In this document: piece by piece, positions 25,648-34,452 of the stretch
Layout of the letters: the number at the start of each line of letters is the position of its first letter
How positions within the stretch are numbered: position 1 is the first letter of the stretch
Source of the DNA: Psychroserpens sp. NJDZ02
GTDB taxonomy: Bacteria; Bacteroidota; Bacteroidia; Flavobacteriales; Flavobacteriaceae
Length of the DNA: 64,000 bases
Assembly (NCBI RefSeq): GCF_004843725.1
Contig: NZ_CP039451.1
Location: forward strand, 4,255,538 to 4,319,537
Direction: 5' to 3'
Program-made: the position numbers and the translations under genes
Notes under the pieces: model-generated
Databases searched by the model: none
The model's input: the letters and a program-made list of their open reading frames with translations, nothing else
Told to the model about the DNA's origin: nothing

Positions 25648-26651
25648 TTAGTCTTAAAAAATAAATGTGGAAAGATATTTTCTGGAGAATCCTTTTTTGC
25701 ACTTAATAATAGTGTAGATTTCAAGAACCCATAGCCATATCCAAAAAACTGAATAGAAACAGCTAACAACGTTTGAAAAGCAATAACTAAATTTTTGGTT
25801 TTAAGTACTGCAGAGATAAAAACTAAACTGTAATAAAACAAGACCAGATATATAGGTAAATAGATTTTAAAAGCGGCTAATAGCAAAGCAATAATAACGC
25901 CAAGACTAAATAAGGAAGGAAACCAATACGTCACTTTTTTAGTTTGTGGATGCCATGTGTTTAAAATAGGTCTAACTGAACCAAATTTATTTACTTGTTT
26001 ATAAAATTTAGACCATGAAATACGACGCTTATGATATACATAAGCTTCAGGGATAAGTGTTGTTTTAAATCCTAAATCCCATAACCGAATTGACAAATCT
26101 GGATCTTCTCCAGGATGAATATTTCCAAAACCTTTTGTTGCTTCAAATGCCTTTTTTGATAGCCCCATATTAAAACTTCTAGGTTCAAACTTATCTAAAC
26201 TTATTTTATTACCCCTAATTCCTCCTGTAGTTATAACAGAAGTCATACTAAAGTCTATTGCTTTTTGCAGATTAGTAAAAGATTGATGTGCTTTATCTGG
26301 ACCACCAAAACAATCGACATAGTTGTGTTGCAAATGCTGACTAACTTCTAATAAATAATTACTAGGTAATAAGCAATCACTATCTAAGATTATAAAATAA
26401 TTACCTTTTGCTTTACGCATCCCAAAATTTCTAGAATCTCCTGGTCCTGAATTTGGTTTAAAATAATAAGCAATATCCAGCTGCTGCTTGTACTTATCTA
26501 TAATGGCTTCTGATATAATAGAAGACCCATCTTCTACAATAACAATTTCATAGGTAAAGTTGCCATTCAATTTTGAAAAACTCTCTAAAAGCTCTTCAAT
26601 CTCTACGGGACGATTATAAACAGGGATAATAAAAGAAAAACGTAATTCCAT
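25644..26651 (-). CDS. Family 2 glycosyltransferase with C-terminal membrane helices
   Basis: The protein has 335 residues. The GT-A fold begins at once (FSFIIPVYNRPVEIEELLESF). It has the acidic EDGSS, the metal-binding DSD in YFIILDSDCLLPSNY (residues about 92-94) and the acceptor-side GEDPDLSIRLWDLG. The last 100 residues hold two or three membrane helices. It should transfer a sugar from a nucleotide donor at the inner face of the membrane; donor and acceptor are not predictable. It is the first gene of the operon with ybbR and coaE. A TACATTTG box lies five bases before its ATG. Confidence 0.9.
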   Translation of the reverse strand: MELRFSFIIPVYNRPVEIEELLESFSKLNGNFTYEIVIVEDGSSIISEAIIDKYKQQLDIAYYFKPNSGPGDSRNFGMRKAKGNYFIILDSDCLLPSNYLLEVSQHLQHNYVDCFGGPDKAHQSFTNLQKAIDFSMTSVITTGGIRGNKISLDKFEPRSFNMGLSKKAFEATKGFGNIHPGEDPDLSIRLWDLGFKTTLIPEAYVYHKRRISWSKFYKQVNKFGSVRPILNTWHPQTKKVTYWFPSLFSLGVIIALLLAAFKIYLPIYLVLFYYSLVFISAVLKTKNLVIAFQTLLAVSIQFFGYGYGFLKSTLLLSAKKDSPENIFPHLFFKTK

Positions 26652-26655
26652 TTAA

Positions 26656-26663
26656 CAAATGTA
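26656..26663 (-). promoter_or_regulatory. Putative -7 box (TACATTTG) for the glycosyltransferase operon
   Basis: The minus strand reads TACATTTG, a match to TAnnTTTG, only five bases from the ATG at 26651. The terminator of the gene before it lies directly upstream, so the promoter of this operon must fall in this short gap. Confidence 0.4.
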
Positions 26664-26678
26664 AGTTAATCACATAAA

Positions 26679-26704
26679 AAAAGCCACCTAAAAAGGTGGC
26701 TTTT
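26679..26704 (-). terminator. Terminator after the T9SS cargo gene
   Basis: AAAAGCCACC and GGTGGCTTTT form a 10-bp stem around TAAAAA, with A and T runs outside. On the minus strand it lies about 20 bases behind the stop of the gene at 26725-27930. Confidence 0.85.
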
Positions 26705-26724
26705 AATTCTATTAAAGTGTAAAC

Positions 26725-27930
26725 TTAATTCTTAATCACTTTTACAGTTTCTGTTACATTATCAATAGTTACTTTAATAAAGTAAGCTCCTGATTCTAAA
26801 TTTGACATATCTACAGCGTTATTAACACTGTTAGGTGTGTTTTTATAAACCTCTTGTCCAATCATATTATAAACAGACACATTAGAAATCTCTTTTTGAG
26901 CATTTAATATTATGTTATCATTTACCGGATTAGGATAATATGTAAATAAAGAATTAGTTTCAAAACTCACATTAGATAACGTAGACTCTACAGCATGAGC
27001 AGATACTTCAAATGCCCCATCATTAGCACTGTTTGATACTGCACTATCATGTTCTTGCACTCTTACAAAAAGTATAGCACCTGGTACTTGACCTGTTAGT
27101 ACTATTTCAGAAAAATTACCAACTCCACTATTATCATCGCAAGCTATCTCTGTACCTGCCATAGCCCCACAAGATCCAGAAAACACAGACATAGTCGTAT
27201 CCGTCAATGCTGATCCTGAAGAAGCTTGTGTTACAATAGTGATATCGCCAGCAGCGGGAACTTCCACCGTATACCAAACATCCCTTCCACTACCAAAGCT
27301 ACCGCAAGATACATCTGCATCCAAAACCTCACCAGAAGGCGTATTTGAAATAGTCGTTCCTGTATACCAAACTTCTGACCCCGTAATTGATGGAGTGATT
27401 ACTTCAGCATCTTCGCAGTTGTCATTAACAGGAGGGCTTGCTAAAGGTACTGCTGAAAAAGCAGAAACATCAAAATCCAACCCATTTGGAGGACCATTAG
27501 TTCCTGACGCTATAAAAACGGTTTGTCCTGCTAAAATATTAGCTGTCACTGTATTTATTGCCCCAACACTACTTGAATAAACGGTATCTAAACAATCATT
27601 TAAAGCAGTACCCGTACAGGTCGTAAAAATACCTAATCCATACCAAGGACTCCTTGAAAACGTTGTCATTGTTATTTTTTCATCCGTTGTTCCTGCAGTG
27701 TATGTAAAGAGATAAACATCATCTTTCCAAGATGTATTTATGGCTCCGCAAATAGGATTATCTGTAGGGTTATCATTCCAATCTTCTTCACCTCCATCTC
27801 CTGGAGTCGTAATTCCCATAGCCGTAAAGCCATCTGTAATAACAACACCGGAATCACATCCAAATTGAGCAAATCCTTGAATACTAAAAGCGAAGGCCAT
27901 TAATGAAAATAATAAAGTAATTTTTCTCAT
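26725..27930 (-). CDS. Exported protein with type IX secretion sorting tail
   Basis: The protein has 401 residues with a signal peptide (MRKITLLFSLMAFAFSIQGFAQ). Two related beta-sandwich units rich in Cys, Asp and Ser follow (residues about 25-160 and 170-310, with NDNCEDAEVITPS and CGSFGSGRDVWYTVEV). The last 75 residues are a T9SS type A sorting domain (FTYYPNPVNDNIILNAQ ... YNMIGQEVY ... LESGAYFIKVTIDNV). The protein should cross the outer membrane by T9SS and stay attached to the surface. No enzyme motif is visible; an adhesive or structural role is a guess. A strong promoter and a terminator bracket it as a single-gene unit. Confidence 0.88.
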   Translation of the reverse strand: MRKITLLFSLMAFAFSIQGFAQFGCDSGVVITDGFTAMGITTPGDGGEEDWNDNPTDNPICGAINTSWKDDVYLFTYTAGTTDEKITMTTFSRSPWYGLGIFTTCTGTALNDCLDTVYSSSVGAINTVTANILAGQTVFIASGTNGPPNGLDFDVSAFSAVPLASPPVNDNCEDAEVITPSITGSEVWYTGTTISNTPSGEVLDADVSCGSFGSGRDVWYTVEVPAAGDITIVTQASSGSALTDTTMSVFSGSCGAMAGTEIACDDNSGVGNFSEIVLTGQVPGAILFVRVQEHDSAVSNSANDGAFEVSAHAVESTLSNVSFETNSLFTYYPNPVNDNIILNAQKEISNVSVYNMIGQEVYKNTPNSVNNAVDMSNLESGAYFIKVTIDNVTETVKVIKN

Positions 27931-27969
27931 TTATTTATAGTTTTATGATTATTAAAAATAAAAAGTGAT

Positions 27970-27999
27970 CAAAAATATCGAAATAAATGTCACAACAAA
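27970..27999 (-). promoter_or_regulatory. Promoter of the T9SS cargo gene (TTTG - 18 bp - TATTTTTG)
   Basis: On the minus strand TTTG at 27999-27996 and TATTTTTG at 27977-27970 are 18 bases apart, a full match to the Bacteroidota consensus (TTTG, then TAnnTTTG). The ATG follows 39 bases downstream. This is the best promoter visible in the window. Confidence 0.65.
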
Positions 28000-28395
28000 G
28001 AAATCCCCCTAAACAATCGTTAAAACGCAATATTTATAGATAAAACGTTGTTTTACTAGCCGTTTATTAACATTTAATTCAACAACTACTTGGTAATAAA
28101 CTATTACTCTCTATAATAATAAACTAAATTCATTTTGTTTTGTTCTTTAAAAACTCACAGAATTCCTCTGTAAGTTAACGTAGTTTAAGATAGAAATAAG
28201 TTTATAATTACTGTCTATGATTAATTTTCTTTAGTTGTAATAAACAGAATTTGCATTTTAAACAATCACAGTTTACAAAATAAATTTTATTTTAAATTTT
28301 TGAAGAATACTCTAAATTCGACCAGACGTTATGATACAATTATAAGGGGAATGATAAACAAAAAATCACATTATAAAAATAAAAATAGATGGCAT
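28000..28395. other. Gene-free AT-rich gap
   Basis: About 400 bases lie between the promoter of the T9SS gene and the terminator of fabI. No reading frame of note, no repeat and no structured RNA motif is recognisable. Both flanking genes are on the minus strand, so the region is upstream sequence of one and downstream sequence of the other. Confidence 0.5.
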
Positions 28396-28399
28396 AAAA

Positions 28400-28426
28400 A
28401 AAGCCCTACGATAAACGTAAGGCTTT
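28400..28426 (-). terminator. Terminator after fabI
   Basis: AAAGCCCTACG pairs with CGTAAGGCTTT (one C-A mismatch) around ATAAA. A residues on the plus-strand left give a U tract on the minus-strand transcript. It lies 28 bases behind the fabI stop. Confidence 0.8.
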
Positions 28427-28453
28427 AATGTAAATGTATGATGTGATTAAAAT

Positions 28454-29278
28454 CTATTTATCCATGCTCTCTACAAAAGCTTCCATTACAGCATCACTTA
28501 CTCCCATGTTGCTAAATCCTCCATCATTATACAAGTTTTGCAACGTCACTCGTTTAGTCAAATCACTAAACAATGACACTGTATAATTAGCACAATCTAA
28601 TGCTGTAGCATTACCTAACGGTGACATTTTTTCCGCGTAAGCGATAAAACCATCAAAACCCTTAACGCCACTACCTGCTGTTGTTGGTGTTGGTGATTGA
28701 GAAATTGTGTTTACTCTAACCTTCTTATCTCTTCCAAAAAAGTAACCAAAACTACGTGCAATACTTTCTAAATAGGCTTTATTATCGGCCATATCATTAT
28801 AATCAGGAAAAACACGTTGTGCAGCCATATATGTTAAGGCAACAATACTTCCCCACTCATTCATTGCATCTTGCTTATATAGCGTCTGCATTGTTTTATG
28901 AAAAGACATAGCAGATACATCCGTACCTTTTTGAGTCCAAGCATAATTTTGATCCGTATAATGCTTTCCTTTTCTTACATTAATTGACATCCCTATAGAA
29001 TGTAATACAAAGTCAATTTTACCTCCTAAAATCTCCATAGATTTATTGACAAGGTTTAATAAATCTTCTTCACTAGTAGCATCTGCTGGTATAATTTGAG
29101 ATCCTGTTTTTTCTGCTAATTTATCAATTTGCCCCATACGCATTGCAACGGGTGCATTAGTTAAGACAAACGTACCACCTTCTTCGTGTACACGTTCTGC
29201 TGTTTTCCAAGCAATAGAATTTTCATCTAATGCTCCAAATATAATTCCTCTTTTTCCTTTTAATAAATTGTATGACAT
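28454..29278 (-). CDS. fabI: Enoyl-[acyl-carrier-protein] reductase (NADH)
   Basis: The protein has 274 residues. It reduces the trans-2 double bond of acyl-ACP in the last step of each fatty acid elongation round. The start fits FabI (LLKGKRGIIFGALDENSIAWKTAERV, a divergent glycine motif of short-chain dehydrogenases). The catalytic pair is Tyr-x6-Lys in DYNDMADNKAYLE. ISQSPTPTTAGSGVKGF follows, and LHSIGMS is the NAD-site strand. It is a single gene with its own terminator and a TATCTTTG box upstream. This protein is the usual target of enoyl-reductase inhibitors. Confidence 0.95.
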   Translation of the reverse strand: MSYNLLKGKRGIIFGALDENSIAWKTAERVHEEGGTFVLTNAPVAMRMGQIDKLAEKTGSQIIPADATSEEDLLNLVNKSMEILGGKIDFVLHSIGMSINVRKGKHYTDQNYAWTQKGTDVSAMSFHKTMQTLYKQDAMNEWGSIVALTYMAAQRVFPDYNDMADNKAYLESIARSFGYFFGRDKKVRVNTISQSPTPTTAGSGVKGFDGFIAYAEKMSPLGNATALDCANYTVSLFSDLTKRVTLQNLYNDGGFSNMGVSDAVMEAFVESMDK

Positions 29279-29329
29279 AACTTATAGTTTAACAGTTGAC
29301 TTGTTAGTTTTGTTTATTTTTATATCTTT

Positions 29330-29337
29330 CAAAGATA
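29330..29337 (-). promoter_or_regulatory. Putative -7 box (TATCTTTG) for fabI
   Basis: The minus strand reads TATCTTTG, an exact TAnnTTTG match, 51 bases before the fabI ATG. No clear TTTG is seen at the expected distance upstream. Confidence 0.4.
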
Positions 29338-29379
29338 GTATTTAAATTTTTTTATTTCCCTTTCGCGGAAATTAAGCCA

Positions 29380-31032
29380 CTAATTTAACAGTTGCTTTGC
29401 ATGTGCTATTGCAGAATCGGATAATTGCGTACCTCCTAGCATTTGCGCTAGCTCTACAACCCGCTCATCATAGTTAAGCTTAACCAAATTAGTAGTCGTG
29501 ACCTCGTTTACATCCTCTTTATATACTTTATAATGCGTATTTCCTTTAGCTGCAATTTGAGGTAAATGCGTAATACTAAACACTTGCATTTTAGCACTCA
29601 TTAATGCCATAATATCCGCCATTTTATTAGAAATCTCTCCAGAAACTCCAGTGTCAATCTCGTCAAACATAATAGTAGGTAACTTTACATATTTTGATAA
29701 TATAGATTTGATTGCCAACATTATCCTAGACAATTCTCCACCAGAAGCGGCTTTTTTAAGTACATTAAATTGTCCACCTTTATTAGCAGAAAACAAGAAA
29801 CTTAAATTATCTTTTCCATTATATAGAAATGATTTAGTAGGTTCTAAACTAATATTAAACTGAGCATTAGGCATACCTAACTGCCCTAATATAGCTTCTA
29901 ATTGCTTTTTTAAATCTGGTATTGCTTTATTACGCTTATCCGTAATCTGTTTGGCTTCGACATTAAGTAATTTTTCTATAGCCTTAATTTCTTCTTCTTT
30001 ATCTATAATATCTTGATCTGCATTTTCTGTTGCCTCGACTTTTTGTGCTAATTCTTCTCTAATCACAATCAACTCTTCTACTGTTTTAACTAAATGCTTT
30101 TGCATTAAATTATTGATAGTAGCCAGTTGTGCATTCACAACTTCTAATCTATTTGGATCAGCATCTAGATTTCCTTCAAAACGTTCTATATCTACTAAAA
30201 CATCATCCAAATCTATCAAACTACTCGTAACCCTTTCTAATAAATCTTGATATGTGGTAGAGATTGTCGCTAATTTTTGCAAAGCTAATTTAACCTCCCT
30301 AAGTGACGTTAAAACACCACCTTGTTCTTCATTTAATAAAGCATTAGCTTCTTCTAATTTTAATTGAATAACCTCGACGTTATTTAACAATTCAAACTCC
30401 TCCTCTAGATTTTCAAGAGCTCCCTCTTTAAGATTAGCTGTAATTAATTCATTTAACAAAAACGCATTATAATCATGCTCTTTAACAGCTTCTGCTTGAA
30501 ATTTTTGAAGTTGTTCTAATTGTTTTTGTAGCTTTCTATGATCTTTTAAATAAGTCCTATAAGTATCAATATTGCCTTCTGTTTTTGCCAATGCATCAAT
30601 TACTAAAAACTGAAAAGCATCATCCACCAATTGCATGGTTTCGTGTTGCGAATGTATGTCTATTAATTGCTCTCCTAAAGATTGTAGCGTAGATAAATTT
30701 ACAGGAGAATCGTTAACAAATGCTCTCGATTTGCCTGACGGTAATATCTCTCGTCTAATAATAGTTTGTGTATCGTAATCTAAATCTTGATCTTTAAATA
30801 ACGTCTTGAGTTTGTATTTAGAAATATCAAAAGAGGCTTCAATTATACATTTTTTTTCTGGATTACGTAAACTAGATAAGTCCGCGCGTTTACCTAAAAT
30901 CAAAGATAAACCGCCTAATAATATAGACTTCCCTGCCCCAGTTTCTCCTGTAATTATGGTAAAACCATCGTTAAAGCTAACTTGAAGTTGATCTATTAAT
31001 GCGTAATTTTTTATGGTTAATCCTGTAAGCAT
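29380..31032 (-). CDS. recN: DNA repair protein RecN
   Basis: The protein has 550 residues, normal for the family. It is an SMC-like ATPase acting at double-strand breaks. Walker A is GETGAGKSILLGGLS (residues about 30-44), with the start MLTGLTIKNYALIDQ typical. A long coiled coil fills residues about 150-390. The ABC signature is LSRIMLAIKSI preceded by SGGE, Walker B is TIMFDEIDTGVSG, and the final His region is ITHLPQIAAKGN. It is part of a minus-strand run bamD, omega subunit, coaBC, DUF4835, recN that is conserved in Flavobacteriaceae. Confidence 0.95.
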   Translation of the reverse strand: MLTGLTIKNYALIDQLQVSFNDGFTIITGETGAGKSILLGGLSLILGKRADLSSLRNPEKKCIIEASFDISKYKLKTLFKDQDLDYDTQTIIRREILPSGKSRAFVNDSPVNLSTLQSLGEQLIDIHSQHETMQLVDDAFQFLVIDALAKTEGNIDTYRTYLKDHRKLQKQLEQLQKFQAEAVKEHDYNAFLLNELITANLKEGALENLEEEFELLNNVEVIQLKLEEANALLNEEQGGVLTSLREVKLALQKLATISTTYQDLLERVTSSLIDLDDVLVDIERFEGNLDADPNRLEVVNAQLATINNLMQKHLVKTVEELIVIREELAQKVEATENADQDIIDKEEEIKAIEKLLNVEAKQITDKRNKAIPDLKKQLEAILGQLGMPNAQFNISLEPTKSFLYNGKDNLSFLFSANKGGQFNVLKKAASGGELSRIMLAIKSILSKYVKLPTIMFDEIDTGVSGEISNKMADIMALMSAKMQVFSITHLPQIAAKGNTHYKVYKEDVNEVTTTNLVKLNYDERVVELAQMLGGTQLSDSAIAHAKQLLN

Positions 31033-31108
31033 TCTTAAAGTGAAAAGTTGAATGTTAAAAAGAGAAAAGTTTTGGTTTTTCGCTTTTTAAGAATGAAAAT
31101 AAATCTAT

Positions 31109-31996
31109 CTAAATTTTTATGTTTCTCCATTTAGAAGAATGTATTGGTGCCACCTTGTTAAGGGTATCTATCAAATTGGCTATATCTACACTTGGTCCAT
31201 CAGAAAAGATTTGCTCTATCTCTTCTGCTTTCGCATCAAAAAAAACGCGTAATAAATAGGAGTTTGGACGTCTTCTATTCATATCATTAAATAAAACCAA
31301 AGCTTTAGCAATCTGATTTTTAGCATCCTTTTGATTATCACCCATTGTATCCAAACCAAGTCTATGATAATCATACATTACCGTTCTAAAGGCTTTAAAA
31401 GTTGGTGATAATAAGTTATCTATTAAAGCAAATCGGCTCTGTAAGCCATCCGCTAATTTCCAACCAGCATAATTTTCTTGTTGAGAAAAATTTACGATAT
31501 TTTGTGCTTGCTTAAAATAGGCGTCTCCACCTTCCGGTTTAAAAGAATCGGCATCCATACCTAAAACCATGTGTATATGAAAAGCCAATACCGATATTAA
31601 ATTAGAAGCATATTGCGTTGGATTATAAATCAGACTTTGAAACTCTATATATTCAAAAGTAAAATCCTTATCATTTATATTATAAGCGGGCGTTGTATAA
31701 CTTGATCCAAACACAGGTCTAGAAGACTGCACTTGCAATGTTGCTTTGTAATTATTCCCGGAATATTCACTAATATTAATAACAAAATTACAATTTATAC
31801 GCTCTTGCGCAGTCACCGATCTATCTGACCATTTGGTACTAGATATAAATTCTTTTAATTGTTTTTCTAATGTTTTAAATTGCTGTAAGTTTTCGTTTCC
31901 TGTTTGTTGTGCATTTACAACTACAGTAGCGTTTAACTCCTGTGCAGTTATTGACACACTAAAACAAAATATAAATAGAAATAAAAGGTTACGCAT
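31109..31996 (-). CDS. DUF4835 family exported protein
   Basis: The protein has 295 residues with a signal peptide (MRNLLFLFIFCFSVSITAQ). The family is restricted to Bacteroidota and nearly always sits between coaBC and recN, as here. Recognisable strings are ELNATVVVNAQQTGN, YNINDKDFTFEYIEFQ and RRPNSYLLRVFFDAKAEEIEQIFSDG. It is predicted to be periplasmic; the function is unknown. Its start overlaps the coaBC stop by eight bases, so it is translated from the same transcript. Confidence 0.9.
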   Translation of the reverse strand: MRNLLFLFIFCFSVSITAQELNATVVVNAQQTGNENLQQFKTLEKQLKEFISSTKWSDRSVTAQERINCNFVINISEYSGNNYKATLQVQSSRPVFGSSYTTPAYNINDKDFTFEYIEFQSLIYNPTQYASNLISVLAFHIHMVLGMDADSFKPEGGDAYFKQAQNIVNFSQQENYAGWKLADGLQSRFALIDNLLSPTFKAFRTVMYDYHRLGLDTMGDNQKDAKNQIAKALVLFNDMNRRRPNSYLLRVFFDAKAEEIEQIFSDGPSVDIANLIDTLNKVAPIHSSKWRNIKI

Positions 31997-33200
31997 GTAT
32001 TGTATTTATTATGGTATTAAAAAGGTCTTTAGCGACTTCCGTTTTAGATTTTAACTCGTAAACCTTTGCGACTTCGTCCTTATTAATCAACGTTACTTTA
32101 TTGGTGTCAGACTTGAAACCTGCCCCTTTGTCGTTTAACGAATTTAAAACAATTAAATCTAAATTCTTCTTTTTAAGCTTCAATTTTGCATGCTCCAATT
32201 CGTTGTTGGTTTCCAAAGCAAATCCTACAAGAAACTGTTTTGTTTTTATAGCCCCTAGGGAAGCCAAAATATCTTTAGTCTTCTCCAAGTCTAAAGTTAA
32301 CGTAGACGACTTCTTTTTTATTTTCTGAGAGGCCACATTTTTTGGTTTATAGTCTGCTACTGCAGCAGATAAAATGGCTATATCAGAATTATTAAAATAT
32401 AGATGAGCTGCGTCGTACATATCCTGAGCACTTATTACAGGTATGACTGTAATTAAATCGTGTGCCACTTTTTGGTGCGTTGGCCCTGAAATTAAAATTA
32501 CTTCCGCGCCAAGATTAGCCGCTTCTTTTGCAATTTCAAAACCCATTTTACCAGAGGAATGATTCCCTATAAATCGTACAGGATCTATAGCCTCATGAGT
32601 TGGCCCTGCAGTGATTAAAACTTTTTTATTTTTTAATGGTAACCCGTTAATAATATCTTTTTCAATAAAAGAAACAATATCATCAGGTTCTGCCATACGA
32701 CCTTGCCCAATTAACCCACTTGCTAATTCTCCTGAAGTAGCTGGTATCATAACGTTACCATAACTCTTTAATGTTTCAAAAGAATGCACTGAAGAGGGAT
32801 GAATATACATATCCAAATCCATTGCTGGTGCAAAATAGACTTTACATTTTGCTGATAGATAAGTCGCTAATAAAAGATTATCGCAAGTACCATTCGCCAT
32901 TTTTGACAATGTATTAGCTGTTGCAGGTGCAACCACTAAATAATCTGCCCAGAGTCCTAATTCTACATGGTTATTCCACATAGCATTATCGTCTTGATCG
33001 TTTGTAAATGTTGAGTGTACTGGATTTTTGGAAAGTGTAGATAATGTAAGTGGTGTTACAAAATCCTTAGAAGCAGGTGTCATAACGACTTGTACGTTTG
33101 CACCTGCTTTTATAAATGATCTGACTAATGTAGCCGTCTTGTAAGCAGCAATACCACCACTGATGCCCAATAGTATGTTTTTGCCACTTAATATTGACAT
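31989..33200 (-). CDS. coaBC: Bifunctional phosphopantothenoylcysteine decarboxylase / phosphopantothenate-cysteine ligase
   Basis: The protein has 403 residues. The N-terminal half is the flavin-dependent decarboxylase: GISGGIAAYKTATLVRSF, the PATANTLSKMANGTCDNLL segment, and the PAMDLDMY motif. The C-terminal half is the ligase that joins cysteine to 4'-phosphopantothenate (VLITAGPTHEAIDPVRFIGNHSSGKMGFEIA, then AAVADYKP and the Lys-rich KIKKKSS). It makes the phosphopantetheine precursor that CoaE, encoded about 7 kb away in this window, later completes to coenzyme A. The gene starts four bases after the omega-subunit gene. Confidence 0.95.
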   Translation of the reverse strand: MSILSGKNILLGISGGIAAYKTATLVRSFIKAGANVQVVMTPASKDFVTPLTLSTLSKNPVHSTFTNDQDDNAMWNNHVELGLWADYLVVAPATANTLSKMANGTCDNLLLATYLSAKCKVYFAPAMDLDMYIHPSSVHSFETLKSYGNVMIPATSGELASGLIGQGRMAEPDDIVSFIEKDIINGLPLKNKKVLITAGPTHEAIDPVRFIGNHSSGKMGFEIAKEAANLGAEVILISGPTHQKVAHDLITVIPVISAQDMYDAAHLYFNNSDIAILSAAVADYKPKNVASQKIKKKSSTLTLDLEKTKDILASLGAIKTKQFLVGFALETNNELEHAKLKLKKKNLDLIVLNSLNDKGAGFKSDTNKVTLINKDEVAKVYELKSKTEVAKDLFNTIINTIHA

Positions 33201-33204
33201 AAAT

Positions 33205-33534
33205 TTAGTCTTGGTTGTCTAATTCTGTATTTCTATGGTAGATTTTATCATCTAACCACTCTTGAACTGCTAATGCATGAGGTTTAGGCAATTTTTCGTA
33301 AAACTTAGACACTTCGATTTGTTCTTTGTTTTCAAAAATTTCTTCTAAGCTATCATTATATGTAGCAAATTCTTCAAGCTTTTCAATTAACTCTTTTTTA
33401 ATTTCAGAGTTAATTTGCTCAGATCTTCTAGCAATAACTGAAATAGCCTCATAAATGTTACCTGTTGGTGCATCTATAATATTTCTGTTATACGTAGTTG
33501 TAGATAACGGCGCTTCGATTTTTTTTAAATCCAT
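33205..33534 (-). CDS. rpoZ: RNA polymerase omega-like subunit
   Basis: The protein has 109 residues. The segment TGNIYEAISVIARRSEQINSEIKKELIEKLEEFA contains the omega core (YEAISVIARRSEQI, where classical omega has ARQL or AxRAxQI). It would help assemble the beta' subunit in RNA polymerase. Bacteroidota omega proteins are divergent and are often annotated only as DNA-directed RNA polymerase subunit omega. The gene is placed between bamD (eight bases) and coaBC (four bases), the conserved flavobacterial order, which supports the call. Confidence 0.85.
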   Translation of the reverse strand: MDLKKIEAPLSTTTYNRNIIDAPTGNIYEAISVIARRSEQINSEIKKELIEKLEEFATYNDSLEEIFENKEQIEVSKFYEKLPKPHALAVQEWLDDKIYHRNTELDNQD

Positions 33535-33542
33535 AATATATA

Positions 33543-34343
33543 TTAGCTTTTGGTACTGTATTTTTCTAATTGTTCTTTTAAATCTTCTATCATCTTATCA
33601 GCATCTCCAACAAGTTCTAATTCAGAATCTGTTTTCTTAAAGCTGTTATAATATGAAATAGCAGTATTTAATCTTTCTTCTTTTTTTGATTCTACACTCT
33701 TCATCGCTAAATGATAAGCGGAATCAAATCTATAAAACTGTGCTTTACCACGTAATGATGTTCCTGGAAAATCTGCGATAAAATTATCAAAAGTACTTAT
33801 AGACGCCTTAAAGTCTGCAATGTGATTATATTGTTTACCAATACTGTATGCCTTTAACTCTAATTTATACTGTAAATCCTTAGCCAATTGATTAATTTTA
33901 GGCATAAACTCTGACTCAGGGTATAAATTAGCAAACAATTGTAATTTCTCTAATGCGTGATCTGTATCGTGTTGGTCTTTAGAATAAACAGGAGACAACT
34001 CTGCATAACTTAAAGCACTTTTATAATAAGCTTCTTCAACTTTTTCACTTTTAGGATATGATTTTGCAAAACTTTCAAATCTAAAACCTGATAAATAATG
34101 CTGTTGTGTTTGATAATAACAATCCGCATCTAAAAACATTAATTTTTCTGCTTGAGGCTTCCCTCTGTAAGCGGGCACGATCTGTGTAAACAAGCGACTA
34201 GCCTTATTAAACTTACCCTCTTTATACAGTTGTTCACCCATAGTAAATTTTACAGCAATATCTTCAGACTTTAGCGCCTTTTGATATTCACTACAAGAAG
34301 TGAAAAATAAAAATGTGATTAGGATGTAAAATAAATTCTTCAT
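33543..34343 (-). CDS. bamD: Outer membrane assembly lipoprotein BamD
   Basis: The protein has 266 residues from the ATG at 34343. That start gives a clean lipoprotein signal with the lipobox FFTSC at residue 17, whereas an upstream ATG at 34364 overlaps the putative -7 box. The mature protein has tetratricopeptide units (FTMGEQLYKEGKFNKASRLFTQIVPAY, then AYYKSALSYAELSP and later SISTFDNFIADFPGT) as in BamD/YfiO. It helps insert outer membrane proteins together with BamA. It is the first gene of the run with the omega subunit and coaBC. Confidence 0.92.
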   Translation of the reverse strand: MKNLFYILITFLFFTSCSEYQKALKSEDIAVKFTMGEQLYKEGKFNKASRLFTQIVPAYRGKPQAEKLMFLDADCYYQTQQHYLSGFRFESFAKSYPKSEKVEEAYYKSALSYAELSPVYSKDQHDTDHALEKLQLFANLYPESEFMPKINQLAKDLQYKLELKAYSIGKQYNHIADFKASISTFDNFIADFPGTSLRGKAQFYRFDSAYHLAMKSVESKKEERLNTAISYYNSFKKTDSELELVGDADKMIEDLKEQLEKYSTKS

Positions 34344-34361
34344 ATAATTTTTTACGAAGCG

Positions 34362-34369
34362 CAAAAATA
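34362..34369 (-). promoter_or_regulatory. Putative -7 box (TATTTTTG) for bamD
   Basis: The minus strand reads TATTTTTG and ends 18 bases before the ATG at 34343. It overlaps the longer alternative start at 34364 and so argues for the shorter protein. Confidence 0.45.
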
Positions 34370-34452
34370 CGCTATTTAAATGGATTTTAAAAATATAATT
34401 TGATTGCTAAATTAATTGAAGAAATCAAGTTTAACGTCCGTTTAAGTATAAT

